Source: Deltaproteobacteria bacterium (lineage in GTDB: Bacteria > Desulfobacterota > Desulfovibrionia > Desulfovibrionales > Desulfovibrionaceae). Taken from it: DNA of 8,189 nt. A model generated the notes under the pieces. The model searched no databases, was not told the origin of the DNA, and saw only the letters and a program-made list of their open reading frames with translations. Where the stretch lies: positions 1 to 8,189 of the forward strand of contig JANXYI010000104.1 in NCBI GenBank assembly GCA_025350085.1, in the 5' to 3' direction. Shown in pieces: positions 1 to 5,209 of this stretch (positions are counted from its first letter, which is position 1; each line of letters opens with the position of its first letter). The translations under genes were made by a program, and so were the position numbers.

Positions 1-348
1 GGCTGCGCCAAGGGCGTCCAGATCGCGCGAGGCCGTGACCAGGCACACCGCAGGCACATCGGAAAGGGTCAGGGAGCCCAGGTTCATCCACAACAGGCCA
101 AGCGCGCGGCCCTTTTCCTTCATGTGCAGCTCTCCGGGCGCGCCCACAAAACGCAGCACAACGTCGCTGCCTGCGGGGACCTTGCCGGACACAGTGAGTT
201 GCGTGCCGTCATAGGTGGCGCCGATCTGCACCAGGGCCGGACTCACGCTGAGGGTCAGGCCAGCGGCGGGCTGGGCGGCGCTGAGCGCGACGGGCAGCGC
301 CAGCAGAACGGCAAACAGGGCGATGAGGCAATACTTGAGTCCGCGCAT
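1..348 (-). CDS. TIGR02186/Alph_Pro_TM family protein, N-terminal part (cut by window edge)
   Basis: Reads in frame from an ATG at 348 to the window edge, giving 116 residues with no stop. Residues 1-25 are a clear signal peptide or first membrane segment (basic MRGLKY start, hydrophobic stretch, then ALSA). The next part resembles the TIGR02186 (Alph_Pro_TM) family: a VSPALVQIGATYDGTQLTVSG stretch, a LRFVGAP strand, then a GLLWMNLGSLTLSDVP stretch like the family's G-I-W-M-N...V-P block. Known members are about 250-270 residues with a C-terminal membrane helix, so roughly the last 55% lies outside the window. Function is unknown; members often sit beside TauE/SafE exporters, as here, suggesting an accessory envelope part of that exporter. 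The start is supported by GGAGGA at 357-362, eight bases upstream and inside the end of the exporter gene; the two genes are two bases apart, so they are very likely co-transcribed. Confidence 0.82.
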   Translation of the reverse strand, partial: MRGLKYCLIALFAVLLALPVALSAAQPAAGLTLSVSPALVQIGATYDGTQLTVSGKVPAGSDVVLRFVGAPGELHMKEKGRALGLLWMNLGSLTLSDVPAVCLVTASRDLDALGAA

Positions 349-350
349 GG

Positions 351-1307
351 CTAGTGTCCTCCGGTGTAGGCGATGAGAACGTCCGGTGTGACCAGCAGGC
401 CGTAAAGCATCTTGCCCATGACCACGAGCACGAGCGTAGCCAGCAGGATCTTGAGCTGGTCGCCGTGCAGGCGCTTGCCGACCTTGGCGCCCACCTGCGC
501 GCCGAAGGATGAGCCCAGGAGCAGGATGAGCGCCAGGACGAAGTCCACGGTGTGGTTCTCAACCGACTGCATGATGGTCACGTTGATGCAGGTGAACAGG
601 ATCTGGAACAGGCTGGTGCCGACCACCACGTGCATGGGCATGCGCAGCAGGTAGACCATGACCGGGACCATGATGAAGCCGCCGCCCACGCCCATGATGG
701 CCGCCAGCACGCCCACCAGGGTGCCCAATACCAGGGGCATGAGCACCGAGAGGCGGATGCCGGAGCGCGGGAAGTCCATCTGCCAGGGCATGGCCTTGAT
801 GCAGCGCGCGTAGGCCGATTCCTTCCTGGGCTTGGCCGACGCGGCGCCGTCATCCTGAGGCTTGACCGGGTTCTTGCTCTTGCGCATGGCCTGGAGGCTT
901 TCCAGGAACATGTAGCCGCCCACGAAGCCCAGCATGAGCACGTAGGTGATGTTGATCAGAAAATCGGCATTGCCCATGGCCCGCAAGACCTTGATGACCT
1001 GGACGCCCAGCGTGCCGCCGAGAACCCCGCCCACCAGGAGCAGCAGGCCCATCTTGAAGTCCACGTTGCCCAGCTTGAAATGCGCCAGGGTGCCCGAGGT
1101 GGACGCGCCCACGATCTGGTTGGAGTCCGAGGCCGCAGCCACGGTGGGCGGAATGCCCATCATGATCAGAAGCGGCGTCATCAAAAAGCCGCCGCCGACA
1201 CCGAAGATGCCGGAGAGCAGGCCCACCGCGATGCCCAGGCCCAGGACTGCGGCCACGTTGACGCTGTTGCCAGCGATGGGAAGGTAGAGATGCAGCGGTA
1301 TGGCCAT
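351..1307 (-). CDS. TauE/SafE family anion (sulfite/organosulfonate) exporter
   Basis: Polytopic inner-membrane protein of 318 residues. The TauE/SafE family exports small anions such as sulfite, sulfoacetate and related sulfonates. The hallmark internal duplication is plain: GIFGVGGGF at about 33-41 and IMGVGGGF at about 204-211, each followed by a hydrophobic segment and a conserved small/polar patch (SDSNQIVGASTSG near 60-72, VVGTSLFQILF near 228-238). Eight or so hydrophobic segments are visible. A basic linker of about 40 residues (141-182, MRKSKNPVKP onwards) joins the halves and probably lies in the cytoplasm. An in-frame TTG lies one codon upstream (1310), but the AAGGGG ribosome site is six bases from the ATG and only three from the TTG, so ATG 1307 is preferred. 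It starts a few bases after the upstream stop (1311) and nearly abuts the next gene, so it is the middle gene of a three-gene operon. The exact substrate cannot be read from the sequence. Confidence 0.9.
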   Translation of the reverse strand: MAIPLHLYLPIAGNSVNVAAVLGLGIAVGLLSGIFGVGGGFLMTPLLIMMGIPPTVAAASDSNQIVGASTSGTLAHFKLGNVDFKMGLLLLVGGVLGGTLGVQVIKVLRAMGNADFLINITYVLMLGFVGGYMFLESLQAMRKSKNPVKPQDDGAASAKPRKESAYARCIKAMPWQMDFPRSGIRLSVLMPLVLGTLVGVLAAIMGVGGGFIMVPVMVYLLRMPMHVVVGTSLFQILFTCINVTIMQSVENHTVDFVLALILLLGSSFGAQVGAKVGKRLHGDQLKILLATLVLVVMGKMLYGLLVTPDVLIAYTGGH

Positions 1308-1310
1308 CAA

Positions 1311-1754
1311 TTACCCCTTGTGCGGCTGAAGGTTCACGTTCTTTTTCGGGGAAACCACTTCCACTCGGCAGGAGACGCGATGCCGCACCCTCTGCAACCA
1401 GGTCGACTCCGCATCCTGAGACCGGCCGTCCCCCCGGCCGTCTCCATCCATGGCCTCGACCACCAGCAAGGTGGTCCTGTCGTGCTCCACAAAACGGATG
1501 ACCTCTTCCTCGAAGCCGCCCTCGGCCACGAAGTGCTGGATGCGCACCCCTTGGGACTTGGCCGCCTCGATGCGCAGCTCCAGACGGTCGCGCACAGCGT
1601 CTTCCTGACTGGAAGCCGCAGCCCCCAACTGCTGGGGCGGCAGCACCCGCAGCACGGAAACCCGCGCCTCGATGCGCCCAGCCAGGGCAATGGACCGGGA
1701 CAAGGCTTCCCAGCCCCCGTGTGTGCCGTCCATGCAGACAAGAATCCGTTCCAT
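1311..1754 (-). CDS. Universal stress protein (UspA)-like protein, ATP-motif degenerate
   Basis: A 147-residue protein with a UspA-fold start: strand MERILVCMDGTHGGWEALSRSIALA at 1-25 (conserved D9 and the G/W/A pattern of helix 1), then VSVLRVLPP at 32-40, and a mid-protein helix ending in the AKSQGVRIQHFVAEG strand (65-79). Family members are small cytoplasmic alpha/beta proteins, many binding ATP through a C-terminal G-x2-G-x9-G-S/T motif. That motif is not recognisable here: after LLVVEAMDG (96-104) comes a Gly/Asp/Arg-rich stretch and then WLQRVRHRVSCRVEVVSP, so this is probably a non-ATP-binding or diverged member. It is the first gene of the exporter operon, with GGGGAG just before the ATG and a strong σ54 promoter about 32 bp upstream of the start codon. 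A role in tuning or protecting the exporter is possible but only inferred from position. Confidence 0.8.
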   Translation of the reverse strand: MERILVCMDGTHGGWEALSRSIALAGRIEARVSVLRVLPPQQLGAAASSQEDAVRDRLELRIEAAKSQGVRIQHFVAEGGFEEEVIRFVEHDRTTLLVVEAMDGDGRGDGRSQDAESTWLQRVRHRVSCRVEVVSPKKNVNLQPHKG

Positions 1755-1785
1755 GTGTCTCCCCTGCTCGAATGCACAGCCCTAA

Positions 1786-1801
1786 AGCAATGGCGGTGCC
1801 A
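1786..1801 (-). promoter_or_regulatory. σ54 (RpoN) promoter of the exporter operon
   Basis: On the minus strand the bases read TGGCACC-GCCA-TTGCT, close to the σ54 consensus TGGCACG-N4-TTGCW. The invariant GG (1800-1799) and GC (1788-1787) are exactly ten bases apart. Predicted transcription start is near 1775, leaving a leader of about 21 bases with its ribosome site before the ATG at 1754. The neighbouring response regulator is a σ54 activator, which makes this match much more believable. Confidence 0.85.
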
Positions 1802-1837
1802 GACATCCCAACACGCCAAGATGAATGAGGATACTCC

Positions 1838-1850
1838 TAAGCTATTGATA
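1838..1850 (-). promoter_or_regulatory. Putative IHF binding site
   Basis: The plus strand reads TAAGCTATTGATA, an exact match to the complement (YAANNNNTTGATW) of the IHF consensus WATCAANNNNTTR. It lies about 69 bp upstream of the predicted start of the exporter operon, between that promoter and the 17-bp palindrome. This is where IHF usually bends DNA to bring an activator onto σ54 polymerase. Short degenerate matches occur by chance, so the support is mainly positional. Confidence 0.55.
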
Positions 1851-1876
1851 TTCCCTGGCGCTATCCGGACCGTTTG

Positions 1877-1893
1877 TGTTCCGAATCGGAACA
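1877..1893. promoter_or_regulatory. 17-bp perfect palindrome, likely upstream activator site
   Basis: TGTTCCGA-A-TCGGAACA: two perfect eight-base arms around one central base. Its centre (1885) is about 110 bp upstream of the predicted exporter-operon start and about 125 bp upstream of the predicted kinase start, in the usual range for NtrC-type enhancers. The best inferred binder is the response regulator at 3549-4892. The symmetric placement would let one site serve both promoters. Confidence 0.6.
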
Positions 1894-1948
1894 TATGGAA
1901 GGGCCCTCCGCAGGCCTTGTGCCGTTTTGAAACAGGCGTATGGTCAGG

Positions 1949-1967
1949 ACAGCCCGGAAGCGGCTGT
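1949..1967. promoter_or_regulatory. Inverted repeat, possible second regulator site
   Basis: ACAGCC and GGCTGT form perfect six-base arms around a seven-base spacer. It sits just upstream of the plus-strand σ54 promoter. The right arm runs into TGTTCC (1965-1970), the same half-site as the 17-bp palindrome, and a matching GGAAC lies at 1985-1989 inside the -24 element. It could be a weaker regulator site or chance. Confidence 0.35.
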
Positions 1968-1983
1968 TCCCGCCCCGCACCCG

Positions 1984-1999
1984 TGGAACGATGCTTGCT
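1984..1999 (+). promoter_or_regulatory. σ54 (RpoN) promoter of the kinase/regulator operon
   Basis: TGGAACG-ATGC-TTGCT matches the σ54 consensus at all but one of its defined positions (A for C). GG (1985-1986) and GC (1997-1998) are exactly ten bases apart. Predicted start is near 2010, giving a leader of about 48 bases before the kinase ATG at 2058. This would place the two-component genes under the kind of control their own regulator exerts, i.e. autoactivation. Confidence 0.8.
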
Positions 2000-2006
2000 C
2001 AAGCAT
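1991..2006. repeat. Palindrome overlapping the -12 element of the kinase promoter
   Basis: ATGCTTG-CT-CAAGCAT: perfect seven-base arms with a two-base centre. It covers the -12 box of the plus-strand σ54 promoter. A protein bound here would block polymerase, so it could be a repressor operator; no candidate repressor gene is in the window. Confidence 0.4.
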
Positions 2007-2057
2007 TGCTGGCGCGGCCGCAAGCGCGTCGCAACCCGAGCAGGAGAGCTATTGCCC

Positions 2058-3530
2058 ATGACTGGCCGCACGCCCTCGCACGCCCCGTCCTTTCCGTCCC
2101 GGGAAGGCTCCTTGTTGAATTTCTTCCGCTCCATCAAGGGCAAGATGCTTCTGGTCTTTGCCCTGACCTTCCTCTCGGCCGGGCTCTTGACCGTGCTCAA
2201 CCTCTGGACCATGGATACGGTGAAGAGCCGGCTGCTCATGGGCGAGCGCTACGAGTATTTGCTGGAGAACATCCTGGAGGTGCGCCGCTTTGAGAAGAAC
2301 TTCCTGCTTTACGGCGACGGCGCGAGCATCGAAGAGGGCAACACCTACCTGAAGCGCGTGGACGGGCTGGTGGCCGAGCTGGCCCAGGACATCACCAATG
2401 TGGCGGGGCAGAAGGATTTCGAGTCGTTTGAGGGCGTGCTGCGGGCCTACTCGGAGTCCGTGCGCTCCTTTGCCGCCGGAACCAGCCCCAACCGCGAGGA
2501 AGTGCGCGCACGCGGCAAGGCCCTGGTGGACTTCGCCCAGAAGATCATCCAGGCCAAGCGCGCCCGCATCCACGGCACCCTGGCCCGGGCCTCGGTGCTG
2601 CCCTTTGCCTACCTGGGCGTGTTCCTGCTGCTCATGGTGGTCATCATCAAGCTCATCTCACGCGGCATGCTGCGCCCGCTGGACGTCATCCGCGTGACCA
2701 CGGAGCGCGTGGCGAGGGGCGACTTCAGCCCCATTCCGCCGGACCCCGGCCAGCTGGGCGAGATCGCCGGGCTCATGGGCGCCTTCAACCGCATGGCCCA
2801 CGAACTGGAGGCCAATCAGGAGGACCTGCTCCAGGCCCGCAAGATCGCCGCCCTGGGAACCTTCACGGCGGGCATCGCGCACGAGCTGAACAACCCGCTG
2901 AACAACATCTCCCTCACGGGCGAGGCCTTCCTGGAGGTTCACGGCGGGGAACTCAACGCCGATGGCGCGGAGATGATCGGCGACATCATGACCCAGGCCG
3001 AACGCGCCAGTGAAATCGTCAAGAACCTGCTGGACTTCTCGCGCACCGAGCACCCGACTTTCGTGAGCCTGGCCCCGGAGGACATCGTGCGCAGCACCGT
3101 GGCCCTGGTGCGCAACCAGGTCATGCTCTCCGGGGTGCGCCTGGAGGTGCAGATACCCGACGGCCTGCCCGCAATCATGGGCGATCTGCGCACCCTGCAG
3201 CAGGTGTTCATGAACCTGCTGGTGAACGCCATGCAGGCCACCCCGCCCGAGGGCGCCATCAGCCTTTCCGCCAGGGACGACCGCAGCGGTCCCGGCGGGT
3301 TCGTCCGCTTTGAGGTGCGCGACACCGGCTCCGGCATCCCGCCCGAGGCCCTGCAGCACATCTTCGAACCGTTCTTCACCACCAAGGAGGTGGGCCGGGG
3401 CACGGGCCTGGGCCTGGCCGTCACCTACGCCATCATCAAGCGGCACGGCGGCCGCATCGACGTGAAAAGCGAACCGGGCCAAGGCACGACCTTTAGCGTG
3501 CATCTGCCCAAGGCCGAAGCCGGAGCCTGA
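2058..3530 (+). CDS. Membrane-bound sensor histidine kinase (NtrB-like), partner of the adjacent σ54 regulator
   Basis: A 490-residue sensor kinase. A cytoplasmic basic start is followed by membrane helix 1 (about 29-50), a 125-residue, mostly helical outer domain (51-178) with an [12 protein letters not shown] stretch (76-87) like those in four-helix-bundle/HBM-type sensors, membrane helix 2 (about 181-200) and a HAMP linker (about 200-253). The HisKA dimerisation helix carries [11 protein letters not shown] with H275 as the phosphorylated histidine. The ATPase domain shows the N box ([10 protein letters not shown]386/N390), the G1 box DTGSGI (422-427), the F box FEPFFTTK (436-443) and the G2 box GTGLGL (448-453), all intact. 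The HELNNPL H box and C-terminal architecture are typical of kinases paired with NtrC-type regulators. ATG 2058 is chosen because AGGAGAG (2042-2048) is nine bases upstream; the frame is open far upstream (from 552), but that stretch crosses genes on the other strand. The gene lies 18 bp before its regulator. The signal sensed is unknown; the divergent exporter suggests a sulfur anion or envelope stress. Confidence 0.93.
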   Translation: MTGRTPSHAPSFPSREGSLLNFFRSIKGKMLLVFALTFLSAGLLTVLNLWTMDTVKSRLLMGERYEYLLENILEVRRFEKNFLLYGDGASIEEGNTYLKRVDGLVAELAQDITNVAGQKDFESFEGVLRAYSESVRSFAAGTSPNREEVRARGKALVDFAQKIIQAKRARIHGTLARASVLPFAYLGVFLLLMVVIIKLISRGMLRPLDVIRVTTERVARGDFSPIPPDPGQLGEIAGLMGAFNRMAHELEANQEDLLQARKIAALGTFTAGIAHELNNPLNNISLTGEAFLEVHGGELNADGAEMIGDIMTQAERASEIVKNLLDFSRTEHPTFVSLAPEDIVRSTVALVRNQVMLSGVRLEVQIPDGLPAIMGDLRTLQQVFMNLLVNAMQATPPEGAISLSARDDRSGPGGFVRFEVRDTGSGIPPEALQHIFEPFFTTKEVGRGTGLGLAVTYAIIKRHGGRIDVKSEPGQGTTFSVHLPKAEAGA

Positions 3531-3548
3531 GCCCAGGGAGGGTCATTC

Positions 3549-4892
3549 ATGATGCAGGCGAGACTCGCGGTGGTCGACGACGAGACGGTTGTCTGCCGCC
3601 GCTTGAGCCAGATGCTGGCCAGGGACGGCTATGACGTGGAAGCTTTCACCACGGCGCGCGCCTTTCTGGAGCGCATGCACGAGAAGCCTTTTGACATCGT
3701 CTTTCTGGACCTGCGGCTGCCGGACATGGATGGGCTCACGGTGCTGCCCAGGATCAAGGCCCTGCGCAGCGAGACCGAGGTCATCATCATCACCGGGCAC
3801 GGCGCCATCGATACGGCCATTGAGGCCATCAAGGAGGGCGCCTACCACTACGTGAACAAGCCGGTGAAGCTGGCCGAGATCCGCGTGCTGGCCAAGGGGG
3901 CGCTGGAAAAGGTCTCCATGCGCCTGGAGAACCTGCGCCTGCGCGAAGCGCTCAAGGGCGGCGGCCTGTCCGCGTTCATCGGCACCAGTCCGGCCCTGCA
4001 GCAAGTCTTCTCGCTCATCCGCAAGGTGGCACCCGTGGACTGTAACGTGTTGCTCCAGGGTGCCAGTGGCACTGGCAAGGCGCTGGCCGCCCGGGCCATC
4101 CACCAGTCCAGCCCCAGGGCCGACCGGCCTTTCGTCAGCTTCAACTGCGGCGGGTTCACTGAGGAGCTCATCGGCAGCGAGCTGTTCGGCCATGAGCGGG
4201 GCGCGTTCACCGGGGCCATGGCCACCAAGATCGGCCTGTTCGAGTCCGCCGCAGGCGGGACGGTGTTCCTGGACGAAATCGGCGAGATGCCGCTGTCCAT
4301 GCAGGTCAAGCTGCTGCACGTAATCCAGGAGAAGCGCATTCTCCGGGTCGGAGGCACCCGGCCCATCGACCTGGACATCCGCATCATTGCCGCCACCAAC
4401 AAGGACTTGAAGCATGAGGTGGCCCAGGGGGCGTTCCGCGAGGACCTCTACTTCCGCCTGAACGTGGTGACCATCGCCCTGCCGCCGTTGTGCGACCACC
4501 GCGAGGACATCCCGCTTCTGGCCAGGCACTTTCTGGAGAAATACGGACTGGCCTTCCGCAAGGCCGTGGCCGGACTCCACCCTTCAGCCATGCAGATTTT
4601 GAACAACTATAGCTACCCCGGGAATGTGCGCGAGTTGGAGAACATCATCGAGCGCGCCGTGGCCTTGGCCGAGGGCGAGCAGATCCGGCCCCAGGACCTG
4701 CCCCAGGACATGCAGGAGCTGGAGTTCGACACCTTGGATGGCGAGGGCCTGTTGACCCTGGAGAAGTTGGAGAAACGCTACATCGCCAAGGTGCTGGAAA
4801 AAACACGTTTCAACAAGGGGCTCACGGCCCAGATCCTGGACGTGCCCCGGACCACGCTCTGGCGCAAACTCAAAGGCTACGGGTTCGAATAG
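3549..4892 (+). CDS. NtrC-family σ54-dependent response regulator (REC-AAA+-HTH)
   Basis: A 447-residue regulator with three domains. The receiver (1-120) has acidic pair D10/D11, phosphoacceptor D54 (FLDLRLPDMDG), T82 and K104 (NKP). The AAA+ domain (about 142-370) has Walker A GASGTGKA (171-178), the σ54-contacting GAFTGA loop (218-223), Walker B GTVFLDEIGEM (D242, E243), arginines in FREDLYFRLNV (297-305) and the YPGNVREL sensor II block (356-363). The C-terminal Fis-type helix-turn-helix is at about 405-445 (FNKGLTAQILDVPRTTLWRKLKGYG). The intact GAFTGA and ATPase residues mean it should open σ54 promoters. Walker A differs from the usual GESGTGKE by Ala in place of both Glu residues, and the pre-loop has GSELFGH rather than ESELFGH. 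Two ATGs open the frame (3549, 3552); GGGAGG at 3537-3542 suits the first. It follows the kinase by 18 bp. Likely targets are the two σ54 promoters in the divergent region upstream of the kinase. Confidence 0.95.
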   Translation: MMQARLAVVDDETVVCRRLSQMLARDGYDVEAFTTARAFLERMHEKPFDIVFLDLRLPDMDGLTVLPRIKALRSETEVIIITGHGAIDTAIEAIKEGAYHYVNKPVKLAEIRVLAKGALEKVSMRLENLRLREALKGGGLSAFIGTSPALQQVFSLIRKVAPVDCNVLLQGASGTGKALAARAIHQSSPRADRPFVSFNCGGFTEELIGSELFGHERGAFTGAMATKIGLFESAAGGTVFLDEIGEMPLSMQVKLLHVIQEKRILRVGGTRPIDLDIRIIAATNKDLKHEVAQGAFREDLYFRLNVVTIALPPLCDHREDIPLLARHFLEKYGLAFRKAVAGLHPSAMQILNNYSYPGNVRELENIIERAVALAEGEQIRPQDLPQDMQELEFDTLDGEGLLTLEKLEKRYIAKVLEKTRFNKGLTAQILDVPRTTLWRKLKGYGFE

Positions 4893-4932
4893 CGGACGGC
4901 TTCCACGCGCGGGCCTACGCCTCCTCCTGGCC

Positions 4933-4951
4933 GCTTCTCACCGTGAGCAGC
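4933..4951. repeat. Short palindrome after the regulator gene
   Basis: CTCAC-C-GTGAG (4937-4947) with outer GCT/AGC arms (4933-4935, 4949-4951). It can fold as a short hairpin about 40 bp past the regulator stop, with no T tract. Role unknown. Confidence 0.4.
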
Positions 4952-4961
4952 CCAATGAGTG

Positions 4962-4985
4962 CCCCAGAGCCAGACGAGGCTGGGG
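4962..4985 (+). terminator. Possible terminator hairpin of the kinase/regulator operon
   Basis: CCCCAG (4962-4967) and CTGGGG (4980-4985) pair, with an inner CC/GG pairing after a two-base bulge and a short loop. It lies about 70 bp past the regulator stop. No T run follows on the plus strand, so a classic Rho-independent terminator is not proven. Confidence 0.4.
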
Positions 4986-5014
4986 AGAGGTTCAAGGCAT
5001 ACGTCTCGACTCCT

Positions 5015-5068
5015 TGCACTACAAATCTGCACTACAAATGTCGTCCAAAAATCATTTCTTTGTAGTGC
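5015..5068. repeat. Three-copy GCACTACAAA repeat cluster (two direct, one inverted)
   Basis: TGCACTACAAAT occurs at 5015-5026 and again at 5028-5039 (13-bp period). The reverse complement of its 10-base core, TTTGTAGTGC, is at 5059-5068. The second direct copy and the inverted copy could form a ten-base-pair stem with a 20-base loop. The cluster lies in the AT-rich island. No spacer-repeat pattern and no adjacent transposase are present. Possible roles: a protein-binding array, a mobile-element remnant, or an RNA hairpin. Confidence 0.85.
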
Positions 5069-5105
5069 GAGAAAAAATTAGTCAATTATTTCATAATACA
5101 CGATA

Positions 5106-5134
5106 GGCCTTGTTTGAATGGCATTCAAGAGGCC
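5106..5134. terminator. Long imperfect hairpin between convergent genes
   Basis: TTGAATG-G-CATTCAA (5114-5128) is a perfect seven-base palindrome around one base, enclosed by GGCCT (5106-5110) and AGGCC (5130-5134) with small internal loops. Placed between convergent genes, it could act as a two-way transcription end; on the minus strand it is followed by an AT-rich stretch. The lack of an immediate T run keeps confidence moderate. Confidence 0.45.
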
Positions 5135-5178
5135 GTGTCCGGCTCTAGTGGGTGTTAGATTTATCCTCTTGACCGGGG

Positions 5179-5199
5179 TCCAGGGGCAGCGCCCCTTGG
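5179..5199 (-). terminator. GC-rich hairpin just past the channel gene
   Basis: AGGGGC (5182-5187) and GCCCCT (5191-5196) pair around a three-base loop, with outer CC/GG pairs past one bulged base. It begins about 11 bp after the minus-strand stop at 5210. It is flanked by GGGGTCC on one side and GGCCGCCGGAGGC on the other, a layout I recall as common in intergenic repeats of Desulfovibrio-type genomes. It could be a terminator, a mRNA-stabilising structure or a dispersed repeat; no T tract follows. Confidence 0.45.
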
Positions 5200-5209
5200 C
5201 CGCCGGAGG

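Larger units (their letters stand above)
4893..5209. other. Convergent intergenic region with palindromes and an AT-rich island
   Basis: These 317 bp lie between the 3' ends of the plus-strand regulator and the minus-strand channel gene. No convincing gene was found. The region holds four hairpin-capable elements and a repeat cluster, described separately. Bases 5011-5100 are only about 31% GC by hand count, against well over 60% in the flanking genes. It could be a simple terminator zone, the scar of an old insertion, or the site of a small untranslated RNA; the sequence does not decide. Confidence 0.7.

Noticed and set aside
850..1806. Minus-strand open frame overlapping the Usp and exporter genes
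   Set aside because: Gly/Arg/His-rich shadow in another frame of two well-supported family proteins.
552..2057. Long open plus-strand frame continuous with the kinase
   Set aside because: It crosses the exporter and Usp genes on the other strand, has a His/Gln/Ala-rich composition typical of an antisense shadow, and the kinase has its own ribosome site and promoter at 1984-2057.
2658..3503. Minus-strand open frame opposite the kinase
   Set aside because: Antisense shadow of a GC-rich kinase gene; no family resemblance and no ribosome site.
3543..4580. Minus-strand open frame opposite the regulator
   Set aside because: Antisense shadow; the plus-strand frame carries all the motifs of an NtrC-type regulator.
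5015..5068. CRISPR-like array
   Set aside because: Only two short direct copies one base apart and one inverted copy; no spacers and no cas genes.
5065..5085. σ70 promoter on the minus strand (TTGACT with a TACAAA box)
   Set aside because: The spacing is about 15 bp and the -10 box is weak; it would only drive antisense transcription into the regulator gene.
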